DNA of 64,000 bases from Notolepis coatsorum (GCA_963971535.1 OZ020592.1:54126150-54190149); one strand, 5' to 3'. Shown: positions 1 through 14,159, numbered from the stretch's first letter. Made by a program: numbers and translations. Notes: generated by a model from the sequence alone, not told the origin.

Positions 1-734
1 GAGCTTCCCACGCTCAAGAGTGGAGATCTGTAGGAAACTAAACCATATCATTTTAAAAGGTAACTGACTAATTAGATTTAAACGTCATGTAGAATGTCAA
101 TCTGGTTATGAAGGTAATAGAGTGTCATTTCACTCTTGTTGTAAACCATATAAGCTTTAAATCATAGTTGTAATACAAAGTGTCAGTCTGGTAAATAAGG
201 GTTGGTGCTGGCTCCTGTGGACTATTTGGTATTAACCTAGAAGCAATGACTGTACTGGGTTAATGCTAGATAGTCCATAGATTCATTACACAAACCATGT
301 ATATGGGAAAATGTATTAAGCCCCAGTATACCCGTTCAGTTTGATAAGCCCATCAATCAGTGATCTGCTCGTCCGGCCTCAAACAGCGTCCTGCAAGGCC
401 GTGACTTTCAAACCCCTATGAATCTGATGAGTTCATCAAAGACCGGTCATACCGTATGCTCGCCTTGTCCCCCCCCCGTCAAGGTGTTAACCATTGATAA
501 GAGTTGCAAGGTCTATATTTTATTTTAACAAGCAAGATTTATTGATAATTCTTTCCTTAGTAAATCTACTTGAGTGTTCAAATAGGGTTATCATCAATCA
601 AGTGATAATCCTTCCCTCATATGTCATAGGGGGCTGGTGAGTGTACATCTCACAGCTTAAATGAATGAGGTAATTTGTTCTAATGCTTGCTGTCCGGAAA
701 CCCCTCTAACATTGAATGAAATAGATTACAAATT

Positions 735-870
<136 letters not shown>

Positions 871-1042
871 GCTATTTTAGAGAAAAGACAGACATCTGTA
901 CATATTATACCTAAGATCTATACATAATGAATGAAGTATATCCATGTCATGTGTCTCCCCAATTGACAATAATTTTATATATTATTCTCTTTGAGAGATA
1001 AGCTGAACGTCAAGTGCAGTTTTGTAAATCTAACATTTAGAA

Positions 1043-1507
1043 AGTGACAGAATACCATCAGAGGGAAAAGTATTCTTCCAAAATGGCCTTATTCAAGTCT
1101 CGTACAACGCATGACATTGAATGAGGGGCTAAAAGAGTGACAGGATACCATCAGAGGGAAAAGCATCCTTCCAAAACGGCCTTATTCAAGTCTCGTACAA
1201 CGCATGACATTGAATGAGGAGCTAAAAGAGTGACAGGATACCATCAGAGGGAAAAGTATCCTTCCAAAACGGCCTTATTCAAGTCTCGTACAACGCATGA
1301 CATTGAATGAGGAGCTAAAAGAGTGACAGGATACCATCAGAGGGAAAAGTATCCTTCCAAAACGGCCTTATTCAAGTCTCGTACACTGCATGACATTGAA
1401 TGAGGAGCTAAAAGAGTGACAGGATACCATCATAGGGAAAAGTATCCTTCCAAAACGGCCTTATTCAAGTCTCGTACAACGCATGACATTGAATGAGGAG
1501 CTAAAAA
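1043..1507. repeat. Tandem array, 93-bp unit, 5 copies
   Basis: Five consecutive copies of a 93-bp unit, each starting with (g)agtgacaggataccatca and ending with attgaatgaggagctaaaa. Differences between copies are a few substitutions. The array lies inside the LTR-like insert, a common place for minisatellites in fish LTRs. Confidence 0.93.
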
Positions 1508-3261
1508 AGTATTCGCTTGTGGCTTACCAGTATTAGGAAGGATAACGAGAAGAGATGGTCCAGTTTAAAAAATGAAGTTTTAATTATAAAAAGAAGAGTT
1601 ACAAAGTTCTTGTGAAGATAGATTTTCATACAAAAGAATGCACAATTATTATAGGATCTCTCACAGCAGAAAAAAAGGCCTCAAGTCAAAATGAAAAAGT
1701 GAAGTCTCCTCGCTTCACGGGGTGTTTATATAATACAGAAATACGTCATAAGATTACACCCCTCTTGACAGTACAGTCCCAATCAGTGTACAATACGTAA
1801 TAATGACCACTCCTCTTCCATTCCTTCGTTACTGTAACTAAAAAAAGTAACAGATTAATTTGTGTTGGGAAAGTCCCTCATACCACACTGTATGTTTGTA
1901 AGCAAGAAATAAAGAAATATATAGCCTATGTGTTCAATACAGTACTCATATACTTTAAACCTTGGTTAATATGTTTTATACATCATACATGTAGTTTCAA
2001 AATGTATGAATGCTCTCCCTCTGCCTTATGACAGGAAAGGGTTAACCATGCACTTCTCCCCCTCGCCTCCTCTGAGTGGAATCTTCAAGGTTGTCTGTAC
2101 AGAAGCCACATTCCAACAGTAACAGAGGGTTTCTCTTTCACACTATAATGTGTATTTAGATATAGCAGTATACAGGTTCACACAAGTAGGGAGGAGAAAT
2201 ATATAATAATAAAAAAAACACATTCTTCATAATTACTGACTTTTAAATCAGGGCCATACTCATTCTTTTAACAAGCTAATCTAATACATTGATTCAAACA
2301 GATATATGTTTAATTTTCAGTGTTTCTGGAGTAGGGCTTTACATGGTGTTGCGACCCTCTCCGTCTTGGCGCGTGGCTTGGTCGTCTGGGATTCTGGTAC
2401 TCCGACCAAAATCTAGTAGGGGGTGAGATGGAGCGTGTTCCCTCAGGTGTCCGAGAGGTCATCATTCTTTGGTCACGCTGGCTGTGACCTTTGACAGAAA
2501 ATCAAATAATATAAAGGGAATGTTAAAATGTCTGATTCATCCCAGAGGGGAGAAAATGAGCCTCTCCCTCCTTATCAGCAAAGGATGGGGCCACCAGCAG
2601 ACCCCCTTGCTGTTGATACTGGAAGAAGACACAGACGAGGAAATCAGTGGGGGCGGACCGCCCTCCAGAAGACAAACCTAATTGGACCAACGTATTATTA
2701 GAATGTGCTACTATTGGTGGAAATCAGAGTATAAATAAGAATGTATTGATGAGAGAGAGGCCAGGCCAGACAGATATACCCAACCCCAGGGGTTTTCTGG
2801 CCTCCACCAGCTCCACAGACTGTACTCTTGCCATGACGTAAGTAAACTGTATGGAATAATCACTGTTGTGATATAGCCTATCTTAGACCAGGTTTAACTA
2901 TGTGGTGGCAAAAGGAGTAGTCTATTCCATTGATAAACATGACTACTTTTATGTGCAGACTTGTTTTGATGTGAGAGCCACCATGAATGGGCTATAATTA
3001 TGTAAACCTCATCAATCCTTTTGTACATCATGTCTTATGTAAAATGATGTATAATCCCTGTATGTAACCTTTGGGCCTCTCGGCAATAAATATATGAGTT
3101 TGAATTAGAACTCTGTGGTCTTGACTGCACGTTTATTCCTTGCTGGCTATATTTGAAGTCAGATGAGGAGACCATTCTATCATTAAGATATTTCTTCCTT
3201 TCCAGATAACAACCTCATTGTACTGTAATAATCCTTGGGTATGTGCTTAGAATATACCACA

Positions 3262-6200
3262 GAATGGTGCGTCGTGACCCGTTCTATGATGTCCCACGTA
3301 GAAGATGTGTAGTTAGTGGGTTTGGGGTGGCTAGCTGCTCAGCGCCGCACAGCCCCTACATGTTTGGGGCATGGAGAAATAAAGCCGGGGTTGGGGTATA
3401 GTCATTATAAGGTGTTACAGTTGCAGGGTTTTGCTGTCTGGAAGGGGAGAACGGGAGAATTTGGTCATGTGGCCACTAGTTGGGGCCCGGGGTGGGTGTT
3501 GTTTTTTGCGTACAGAGATGGTGGAGCGGTGATTAGATAGACTGTCCAAAGATAAAGGGGGCGCGCTTGTTGTCCAGTAAATATGCAGCCACAATGGCTG
3601 TGTGATTATTCAGAGGCAGGAGGCCGCTTTCGGCCCGCTTGCTTGGGGTTTAGGGCAGTAAATACGGGCAGCGTGTTTATGCCATGCCTATGTTAGCGGG
3701 GGGATAGAACTTTTTTATTTTGTTGTTGTTGTTTAAGTGTGGCGGCCCGACGATTAGTTATTAGTCATATTTAGGGACAGTCTAGGGCTGATGTTAGGAG
3801 GCGCTAAGAGAATATATGGAGTGACGGGAGGTCACGGTTAGGAGGTTGTGTCGGATTACGAAGACCTAAGATAAGGGACAGTATGGTGGATTTGTATGAG
3901 TGACTGGTGAATGTAATAGCTGAGGTGATCCAAGCACATAATTTAGGGACAGGTAATTACTTGAGATGGAAGTGAGGCGTGGAGTGGTAGAACATGGATA
4001 AGAGGGGACTCTGGGGAAATAGGAATTGGGCTATTTTTATTTGTTTAGTTCTAGTGCTAGGTAGGCGGGAATTCGACCGAGAGGAACTAGGACGGCGAGA
4101 TGATTAGCTTGGAGAATGTTGTCAGGGTCACAAAGTCACAAAAAGGCAGGCAGATTGGGACTGTGAGGTTCTATGGACAGTGGTTGTCAATGCAGGGTAG
4201 TCAAGATCTTAGAAAAGATTAGGGTTAGGTAAAAAGTATGATGAGTGTGTGAAAGTGGGATACTATACCCGGCTAGTGGGTCTCGATTTTATTATTAAAT
4301 ATATGACTGGGCTTGCCGCTATGAGACTGTGTATGCCGCGGTGGTTTAGGAGAAATATGGGGTTTTGGCTTGTGGACACTGGACACCAGAGGATGTTCGG
4401 AATATAAATTTGGGATACTGGTTTGTTCTATATCTCCACGATAGGCGACGGTCGATGGTGGGGAAGGACGGTCAGTATGCATTTTAGAAAGTCGGCATAC
4501 CCAGGGTCTTGAATGTTATAAGTGTTGCGCCATATGTAATCGACGCCTCGGTTTGTTTGTATAAATGTATTTGTATAAATGTATGTGATCATAGCAAGCT
4601 TGGCCGGTTTGTTATGTTGTTAAACGTGGATCAGAACGGTATACGAGTCTGTGGCGAATCATATTGGAAGTTGGGGCTAGCTGGGTAGCTGTGGAGGTAG
4701 CCACGGTAATCTATGGACGTTACAGCGGCGATGTTAAAAATTTGACGGAAGGTGGTCTGAGGTATGGGTGTCGAGAAGCGAGTCGAGTGGTACGCTGATG
4801 TAATTGTGGCCGTCTTAATGTTTATATTTAATGTGGTGATAATTGTGTACAGTGTTGTTGTGGAAACGGGTGTCGCCGGTTGATGACGTGGTTGTGTTGA
4901 GAACATCCTGGCACTATGGGGCCAGGCGGAGAACGGGTAGGAGCAGTGGTTTATGATTCGTTTTGGACTGTGGTACGGCACTTATTAACATAGGAGGTTT
5001 TAATTTCTTTAGCTAGAGTTGTTGTTTAAATATGTGAGTAGTTTAGTTAAGATTGGTATAGTACTGAGCGAACTGGATGGATGTGCAGATCTTGAACGCA
5101 TATAGGAACATCACATAACGCGCAGATCTTGGAGAGTGTTGAACCATCACATCATGCTGGCTAGCTGCTTAGCTGGTATGAGCGTTTGTGGGGTGACGCC
5201 GTGATAAGAGCTTGTGCAATGTTATGATTAGAAGCGGCGTAGTGGCGTTGGGTAAGGGATGTTGGTGCGTAGAGCGATTGTTTAATAATAACGTTGATTG
5301 AGAGTTATTTGCAAAAGTAGGTCGCTTCTGACATCATATTGTGGGAGCTCGGAAGGGGAGGACCGCAATGCATCTCTGGGAGGAAAGTAGGGCTGGCTAG
5401 GCTATTAGCTTGCATGCGGCTGTTCTGTGAAATTGCGGGCAGCATGTATGTGTGGCGGTGGAGTGTGCAGTGGATGTCGTTGCATTGTATTAGGACAAAA
5501 CGGAGTGTTTTGTGATAATAGTTGTACTTTGTCGCGGTACACATCGTTTTCTCTGTGTGCACCGTTTGCTCTAGTGCACATGCGCGTTGGTACAATGTGT
5601 GGGGCGCGGGACGTTTTTTCATTCATTCGCTCAAGGGGAAAGTGGTGTTTGTATTTTTTGATTTGTGTTATATGGGTATTCTGGAAGTGGTTCTGTTTGT
5701 GTTGTTACTTCAGGTGTGTGTAACAAGGGGGGATGGGTGTACATGTGTGATGATTATATCATGGGCGATAGTCATGGGGGAGGAATTCAATGAGGGTTTA
5801 TACTGCAGACAATGCAGTGTGTCTATCAGTAGAGAATGAATACATTGCTTGTATCTAGTTAAACTCACAATTTAGCTACTATGGGTAAATGTATCATTTA
5901 ATAATGGGAACAATATATATACATTAAGTCTGTTGGGGAAGCAATGTGGTGTTTTACTCAAGTATGCCCTTACCAAGGGGGGTAGTTTGGGAGTGGATAT
6001 ACTTAATACAACTGCAGTAGTATCAAATATCACATGTATACAGAGTATCATTCGGGGGCAGACCTGGCTTAAAACAATTGAGACTTGGCACATTTTAAAC
6101 CACTTCTGGGAGTTTGTATGGAAAAATGTTGTTTTATTTCTTGAACGAGTGGCCTTTGATGAAATGTTTGTGTTTGTAAAATTACTTGAAAGATGTGTTA

Positions 6201-6412
6201 AATTGTAATTTTTAAATCTGTTTAGGTTGTGCAATTGTTCTGAAAGATGTTTTAGTATAGATAAGTGATGTTGTGTTTATGCTTGTTTAGATTGTTAAAT
6301 CTTTAATGCACTGTTGATTTACATAGGCTGATGTTACATTGAAGTTTGATACAAGCCCAGTCATAAAGGAGGATAATTTAGTGACGGGGGACTTGTTTAT
6401 ATGTTTTTTTAA
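3262..6412 (+). other. Decayed ERV leader and internal region, no recognisable genes
   Basis: Directly after the LTR end and a 3-bp spacer lies tggtgcgtcgtgaccc (3265-3280). This resembles a primer binding site and is close to the start of the tRNA-His type. The following 3 kb is rich in G and T on the plus strand. Short open frames exist on both strands (for example 3316-3540, 4631-4981, 5427-5723, 5933-6208), but none shows a capsid, protease, RT, integrase or envelope motif that I recognise. I infer decayed retroviral sequence only from its position between two LTRs. Confidence 0.45.
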
Positions 6413-7360
6413 CACTTTGATCGCCGGGGTTAAATTCATAATTTACCATCCCTCGCCAGCCCTATTTAACATGGAGAAGTTCCCCTTCTTTGCAGGGCTA
6501 TAACTTTTTAAATTGTATTGCTAAATTGACATTACTATGGCCCATTCAACGTCCTATATCTATTGTTCAGGGTGTAGCAACGTTATACTTTTTCATTCAC
6601 ATATTCATACTAAAATACGGTCTAAAGTATAAGTATGTTTTTATCGTTTTCTGCAGCTTTCTCCAGAACTTGATTTATAGCCCTAAATGCATTATATTGA
6701 TGATCAAATACAGTTTGGTAGGAATCTGTGCGAGAAAAAAAATGTCAACTGGACGTGCTTCTAGGAGTTACTACGTATGATCTGATGTTGACCGGATGGG
6801 GGGGGGTCGTTTATAATTCCGTGGGCAACGTTATATCATTCATCTAGTGTGGGTGATATGATCATTAGAGCAGTTAGTATCGAAGACATTAAAAAATAAT
6901 GCTGAAACTCACCGTAGCTTCCTCGCGCCGTTGGGAGATCAGCGTGAAACAGAATTTTTTCTATTATGGGATGTCGAAATATCCGATCCATTTCCAGGTT
7001 GTATAATAGTATATACGTCCAAATCATGTTGTTTATCGAGTTATTGGTAACGGATTGCTATCCGTTGTGATCAGCTCGAGTCCTGGGACTATTAGCGAGT
7101 GATCGGACCGAATTGAAATGAGCACCAGCTTCCACTTCCTGTTTCTGCCCTGGGCGATCCGCCGATCGGCCACCAGATGGCGCTCTTGAACCGTTGGAGA
7201 GTTGAGAGGGGCTCACCAGTACATATAATGTCTCCGGGAGAGAAATATGATTTCGATCACAGATTTTTGAAATATTGATATCAAAGACGCTGTCCAGCGT
7301 CTTCGGCAGAATAAGCATGGCGGGGAAAGACGCTGAACAGCGTCTTCGGCGATTAAAGTG
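6413..7360. mobile_element. TTAA-flanked, piggyBac-like non-autonomous transposon
   Basis: The element is bounded by TTAA at 6409-6412 and 7361-7364. Its terminal inverted repeats are CACTTTGATCGCCG on the left and the complement of CGGCGATTAAAGTG on the right (13 of 14 match). Near the right end are two subterminal copies of a gacgctg(a/t)(a/c)cagcgtc palindrome. No transposase frame is visible. TTAA duplication is the rule for piggyBac and also occurs in Kolobok elements. Related ends occur at 27802 and 51655. Confidence 0.7.
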
Positions 7361-7364
7361 TTAA

Positions 7365-8691
7365 TGATTAAATGATTGTGTTTACAATAATTGTAATAAT
7401 TTGCTATTTAGTCCGTAGTTTCTCTGTGTTTGGCTGTTGTTAAGTAGTGGCAAATGTGTGTTACTTTTAACTCTAGGGGACAGCTGCCCCTGGAGGGAAA
7501 AAGCGTGTGAAATGAACCCGTTGTTGGTTACAGGAAGATCAACAGGAGGGTTGCTTTAGAATTAGGTCACAAAGTGCTGAAGGGGATGGGGTCCATCTGT
7601 TGGTTTATAGATAGCAATTTTGGTAAACCTGTTGTTTATGGTATGCAACTGTTGTTTATGATCACTGTTACAGACAACAGGGGCAGTAGGGGTCAGAGGT
7701 GAAGATTGCAGAGGGCAGTTGGTGGAAGATAACAGTAGAGGTATTTTTACAACAGGGAGACGAAACGTGAGCAGGCTGGACATAGAGGGTGAAAGAAGAT
7801 GAGACAAAGTGCTAATTCAGGACACAGAGAGAGAGTGAGTGAGAAGATCAATAAGATAGCCAGTTCAGATGCAGTTATGACGTTGGATGGCTAACTATTT
7901 GATTAGTAGGAATAGCGTTAGGCTCTCAGGACACTGGGTATGTTTTGAGGTTCTATCGTTGAGGGGGTTCCCAGACTTCTCCTGGATGTTAGGTGTAGAA
8001 AATACAGTGAGAACTGTATGGTATAAGAAGTGTGCACTGAATTAGTCTGAAGTTGAGAGCAGGAGAGTTGAGAGAAGGGAAGAAGAAACAACTAACAATT
8101 GAATGATGGCTAATGAGTTATGTGTTGTTGTGGTTGTGAGATTTGAGTGTTTTGAGTGTTTACCTAGTAATCTGTGGATGATTTGAGTATGGTCTGGTTT
8201 TTGTCTGTGTCTTTTTCATTTCAGTGGGTGATTGAGGCTGTGAGATATTGAATGAAAGAGTTTATTTTGTTTCTTATTTTTAAGAAAGGGGGGTGGTAAT
8301 TTTGATTTGATTTCTTTCATTTGATTTGATTTCTTTTGAATGTTTTGTCAGTATATGTATGGATGAGGTGTTGAATTAAAAAATTTTGATTTCTTTTCTT
8401 TCTAAATCTTTGGTTGTGTGGACTGAAATGTGTTTGAATGGAACCTGTGGGGGGACTGTGCTGGACTCAAAGGTGTCGGGTCACAGTAGCATGACTGATT
8501 TGTTCCATTTGAGTGAGGTGTAGAATGTGTGTGTGTGAGGGAATGTGTGTGTGTGAGAGCTGCAGCAGAAGTGATAAGGATGAGTGCAGGCGATTTAGAA
8601 TTTTTGTTCTTTTCATTCCTTTAATGTTTTCTCTGTGTGCATGAGATATTTCACGAGTGGGGACTTTGTTTAATTTCTTTTTCTTTTGTGT
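7365..8691. other. Internal ERV-like sequence without recognisable genes
   Basis: About 1.3 kb with no open frame of note and no motif I recognise. Purine-rich on the plus strand. It lies between two TTAA-type insertions within the interval bounded by the two LTRs. Confidence 0.35.
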
Positions 8692-8695
8692 TTAA

Positions 8696-9757
8696 GGGGA
8701 GACACTGCAGGTGAATAGGGTAAAAAAATTAACTAATAGATATCACAATGAAACTTCCCCAGTTGATTACTTATATTAAGACAAGACTTTTTTGTATTAC
8801 AAGTTTTCTGAAATTGTATGTTTAAATATGCAAATGAGGCATGATCTACTTAAATATGCACTAATTTGCATATAATTCCAGGACAGAAATCTGAACATTG
8901 GATAAAGCCATTTTCAAAATTATAGTTCCATTTTGTTGACATATTAGAGCCAAAGGTTATTACAGAGGGGATTTTGGATATCTCTTTTTATCACTCCATA
9001 AATCAGAAAATACTCCATTCAGTAAATTTTTATGGTAAAATTCCATATTTCGCCATGTTTTTAGGAATAAAATGTGATATAAATCAGGGTATGAATGCGA
9101 TATCAACAAACCCTTCTGTAAATACCTTCAGAACATAGATATGAATAGAACTGGAAGGTTTGGTGTATGTGAGTGCTACTGAAGTGGAGATTTCTGGCTC
9201 AGAGTATGAGGGAAAAACTCTTAAAACTAATTTTTGGGAAAACGCCTTCAAAGTTCTGTATTGTAAAATGCCATACTTTTTTTTTTAAACAGATATTTAC
9301 AAACACAATACCTAATCAAACCATTAGTAATAGACAACCTAAACACATGCCTGATAACTGAATAATAATAATAATGATGTTATTGAACTGAACAGAACTA
9401 CACACAGGCTACAAACAGTGTAGTACAGTGTAGTACCCCCTAATAGGCAAAAGATATTTGAATATATATCACTATGAAACTTTCCCAATTTGTTATGTAC
9501 ATATAAACTAAGAAAAAATATATTGCAAGTTTTCTGAAATTTATGTTTATATATGCAAATGAGGCACTTCCCCATTAAATATGTGCATATTTATGGATGC
9601 AATAAGGCAAAATTATGTAAAATAAACAACTAAATGTATGTTATTGACGTTTTATTGTCACTAGTTTCATAGAAGACATGTTTAGGAAGCAAAATATAAC
9701 AAAATCTCAAAATCAACAAAAAAAGTATATTTGACTATTCACCTGCAGTGTCTCGCC
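8696..9757. mobile_element. TTAA-flanked MITE with internal duplication, 1062 bp
   Basis: TTAA flanks the element at 8692-8695 and 9758-9761. The 23-bp inverted ends begin GGGGAGACACTGCAGG and GGCGAGACACTGCAGG when read inward, differing at one base. Inside, two related stretches (about 8746-8880 and 9457-9600) share the cores aagttttctgaaatt and atatgcaaatgaggca, so part of the element was duplicated. No transposase frame is present. A Kolobok- or piggyBac-derived family is possible. Confidence 0.72.
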
Positions 9758-9761
9758 TTAA

Positions 9762-11140
9762 ATCTATCTTTTCATGATCTGGGTGAGAGGGGAGAGTGCC
9801 ATGAGGACAGAAGCTGTGGGATATCGAGGACAGGATGTCCAGAGAGCTAAGTAGTTCAGTCACATTTGTGTGGATTTGTCAAAATGGCTTCTCTTGCAAA
9901 TTGTTAAATTGATGTGTAAATCAGTATTTGCATATGTGCTTTTGTCTCCTCACAGCTCGGTAAGGGAGGGAATGCAGAACAACCCAGAGGACACATGATC
10001 AATACATTACATTAGAAATATGCGGCACGGTAAAGTGGGATTTAAGTTTGTTTCCTGTTTCTCTTCAGTCCAATGGTGGTCAATTACCAAATTGTGGTGG
10101 AGGATTCTTGTGTACATTTGCCCCCGTCTCTACAAAACCCCCTGAAGGGGGGGGCCAGGTTGAATTTATGTGAACAGATGTGGTTTGGAAAAATGTCCAG
10201 GCTAAAAGAACCGTCTGAGAGTCTGACGACAGGTTGTCATGGGATAAAAGATGACTAGACCGGAGGCATGTAACCTGGCCTGACACATGGCTGCGGCTGT
10301 TAGCTGCTAGGCACAAAGGAGGGGCACGGAGCCGGTCTGAGGGCTGAGCAGGATACGTGTGAGCAAGATCCTCTGGGGATTGTGAAATTTTGGTTGGGCT
10401 GTAGGGAACAGGGAAGATGACTGAACAGATACTGATGGTCTTTGTTTTGTGCACATTTGATTTGGTAGGAAGCACAGACAAAGGGCGGATAGAACCCTTA
10501 GGGGTCACGCTGGAGCTTTGAACCCGTCGGCGGACAACAAAAGAATTAGAATCCCTCTTAAATGCTCAAAAAGGACATCTTTTCAGAAATCGATAAAAAT
10601 AGAAAAATTGCCATTTCTAGTGCTTTGACATGTACGGTATACGTCCCCCAACTTGCTAAACCTAATACGACTTGTAAATACGTTTAATTCTTGCTAGATG
10701 GTATGCTTGTAATAATCTCTATTTGCGATAAGAACTACATCGCGTCACGAAACGCACATACATGGACGCGCGCACACACAAACAGCGCATAGGTGTTAAT
10801 CACTGAGTGATCTAATATGCATATTCTTCAGCGCGAGAGGGGGGGGGTTGTGTTTCTCACTGTCTGTCGTTGATAATATAATCTGAAGAGGTCCTGCATT
10901 ATTATTATTATTATCATTCTCGAGAATACACGGGACCCGACGGAACGTTAATTTATGTATTAAAAGTAGTCTTATGCTTTTCATCCTCGCCCGTGTATAT
11001 ACCCACGTCGCGCTAAAACAACATAAACTACTGTATGGCAGAGACAGAGTGCGTGTGTGTACGAGTTATGAGTTATCTCGCAGTTCATTCAAGCGCGCAT
11101 CACGGTGATGACAGCTCTCTAGAGTAGAAAGGTGCGCTCA
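9762..11140. other. ERV-internal or flanking sequence with no recognised gene
   Basis: About 1.4 kb. The longest frame (10080-10508, minus) has no recognisable domain. A stretch near 10885-10920 (complement of aataataataatgcaggacc) resembles the tail region near 62265, hinting at a shared SINE or MITE fragment. A GT-rich run occurs near 11050. Confidence 0.3.
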
Positions 11141-11142
11141 CA

Positions 11143-11270
11143 GGGGCGTAGCTGGAGATTCTGGGCCCCATGAAAGAATCAATTTGTGGGCCCCCAATCT
11201 ATTAAAAAATGTGGGGCCCCCAATCTATAAATTTGCTGGGCCCTTGGAATCATCCTACCCCCCCCCCCCC
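11143..11270 (+). mobile_element. Left end of a hAT-like element
   Basis: The start caggggcgtagctggaga, followed by repeated gggcccc blocks, is the usual look of one hAT end family in fish. No matching right end was found nearby, so it is a truncated copy or has been broken by the simple repeats that follow. Confidence 0.45.
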
Positions 11271-11399
11271 AGCTACTCCCCTGCACACACACACACACAC
11301 ACTCTCTCTCTCTCTCTCTCAAACAGAGAAATCAAAAGAAATCAGTACATTACAGAAGGAATTTCTTGTACAGTCTTGTACAGTGGGTGACAATATCTC

Positions 11400-11862
<463 letters not shown>

Positions 11863-11894
11863 GTATCTCCCTCTTTCTTTCTCTTCCTCTATAT

Positions 11895-13112
11895 TAGGGA
11901 TGCCCCGATCACGTTTTTTGCCACCGATACCGATCACCGATCGTCGTGAGCCATATCGGCCGATACCGATCCGATACCGATCGTTTTTGATTAAAAAGAA
12001 ATTAAAAATTATTTTATATAAAACGTTTTTTTTTTTTTTTTTTTTTTTTTAATAAAATATATATATTATATAATTAGACTTGTACTTGTATTATCTGCGA
12101 GACATCGCCACCACGCAACAAGCTCCACTGTCTGTGTGTACTCTAGTAGCCTCCAGCTACAGCCAGGATTCTCCGGAGCTGCACCTGGACCTATACTCGA
12201 GTAGCCTCGAGCAGAGCTACGGCCAGGATTCTCCGGCGCTGCACCTGGGCCCTATTGGCATAACGTTACTTAACTGTGCTCAGCAAGCCCTCAGCTCGAA
12301 TACGCATCGAATCAGTGTTATAAGACATTGATATCAGGAGCTATCTGTAGCTACTGCTAGCCGGATATATAACGTTAATACAACGCCTCAGTGAATTATT
12401 TAGTTCAATGGGACATTTCGTTTTGAACGGTGAACTAACTTGCGCTAACGTGAGCTAACAGGTAGCATACACGTCTCTACTAGACTTTGTGGAGCGTTTG
12501 TTGATGTCAGGAGCTATCGGTAGCTGGCCGACTAGATGTTATAAGACATTGATAAGACATTGATATAAGACATTGATATCAGGAGCTATCTGTAGCTACT
12601 GCTAGCCGGCTAGATGACGTTAAGACAACTATTTAGTTCAATCGGACATTTCGTTTTGAACGGTGAACTAACGTCAGCTAACGCAAGCTAACGGATATAT
12701 CAACATGGACCACTAGACTTCTGGGGCATTTGTTGATATCCGGAGCTATCAGTAGCTAGCCGGCTAAATACCGTTAGACAATGCCTACTAAAAGTGAATA
12801 GTTGACTGGGTAATTTTGTTTAAACAGTAACGATAGCTAGGTAGCTAACGTTAGCTCAGGTCGAATGCACTATCTAGACTCAGCAGAGGAGGTCCGCCTC
12901 CTCTGTGTTTACAAACTCTACACGGGTACGGGCGGGGCTAGGGAGGAGGAGCAGTTTGCAGGTCCTGTGCGTCTGAGACAAGCGAGTGAGATATCCACTT
13001 GATCAGTTTCCGCGATCGGCGAATATGACTAATTATCAGAATTCCCCGATCGCATATTTATACTAATTATCGGCCGATAACGATCGGTGGCCGATCGATC
13101 GGGGCATCCCTA
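11895..13112. mobile_element. Non-autonomous hAT transposon with 8-bp target duplication
   Basis: Ends are tagggatgccccgatc and gatcggggcatcccta, a 16-bp inverted match. The 8-bp direct repeat ctctatat flanks both sides (11887-11894 and 13113-13120), as hAT elements make. Subterminal copies of cgataccgatc and a poly(T) run are present. From 12327 to 12830 a unit of roughly 200 bp containing aggagctatc, gtagct and gacatttcgttttgaacgg is repeated two to three times. No transposase frame is present. Confidence 0.85.
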
Positions 13113-13140
13113 CTCTATATCCCTCTCTCTCCCCCTCTCT

Positions 13141-14037
13141 CAAGTTTCAAGTTTCTTTAATATTTGTCATACAGAAGTACAGAATACTTTTATACAAAAT
13201 GCTTCTTACTGTTACGCTCCAGAGACTGTGCAAGACAAGATAAGTATGAAATAAAATAACATAGTAAAATTAGAAGAAAAAAATGAGGTCACAGTGTTCA
13301 GTTTAGACATATGTACAATGTTCGATGCAGAATAGACGTAGTTACCATACAATATACAATACTGTGCAGTGTACTAATATACAATACTATATAGTGCAAG
13401 GCAGAAATGGGACGAGGTGCAATTTAGGTACAATTCACAGTAGGTGTACGAGTTGTAGTGCAAATCCTTTATCAATAAATATAAAGTGTAAAGTGTGTTT
13501 GTGTGATCTAAAGTGTGGAGAGTGGGTGCTGCAGTGTGTTGTTTGTTTGAGTGAGTGTGTGCGTGTGGGTGTGTGTGCTGTGTGCATTTGATGGTTGTTG
13601 CATAGTGTTTATTGTTCGTTTAGCAGCCTGATGGCCTGGGGATAGAAGCTTCTTCTGAGTCTTTCTGTGCTCGCCTTAAGACTCCGGTATCGCTTGCCTG
13701 ACCGCAGCAGTTCAAAGAGGCAGTTGTTCGGGTGGCTCGAGTCCTTAATAATTCTCTTAGCCTTCCCCTTGCACCGCTTGTTGTAAATGTTCTGGAGGGT
13801 GGGAAGCCCCCCTCCAATTGTGCGTTCGGCTGAACGTGTCACTCTTTGTAGTCTGCTACGGTCTTGTGCAGTGCTATTCCCAAACCAGGAGGTGATGTTG
13901 CCGGTCAGGATGCTCTCTATTGTACATGAGTAGAAGTTCCTAAGGATCTTCTGACTGACTTGGAACTTCCTTAGGCGCCTGAGGAAGTAGAGGCGTTGTC
14001 GTGCCTTCTGCACAACACTGTCAATGTGTGTGGTCCA
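13141..14037 (-). pseudogene. LINE (Rex/CR1/L2-like) RT C-terminal fragment with 3' tail
   Basis: On the minus strand, 14037 to 13609 encodes the C-terminal part of a non-LTR retrotransposon RT (motifs KARQRLYFLRRLRKF, FYSCTIESILTG, then a Cys-containing tail ending RLLNEQ). It is followed by a 3' untranslated region to 13141 with tgtacttctgtatgacaaat and aaagaaacttgaaacttg at the end. The 5' part is missing, and a (TTTC)n tract abuts at 14038. The same family recurs at 16721-17058, 21450-21715 and 25455-25600. The exact clade is uncertain. Confidence 0.75.
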
Positions 14038-14158
<121 letters not shown>

Positions 14159-14159
14159 A

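Noticed and set aside
1043-1507. Five 93-bp repeats, and similar arrays at 27016 and 32156, as possible CRISPR
   Set aside because: The units are contiguous with no unique spacers, in a eukaryotic transposon context; they are minisatellites.
4631-6234. Antisense frames in the ERV interior as an antisense viral gene
   Set aside because: Low-complexity Thr/His/Pro-rich translations, no motif, and strand asymmetry in base composition explains the lack of stops.
8165-8200. VDDL-like translation near gtggatgatttgag as an RT active site of the ERV
   Set aside because: The preceding codons include a stop and no other RT block is found around it; chance match.
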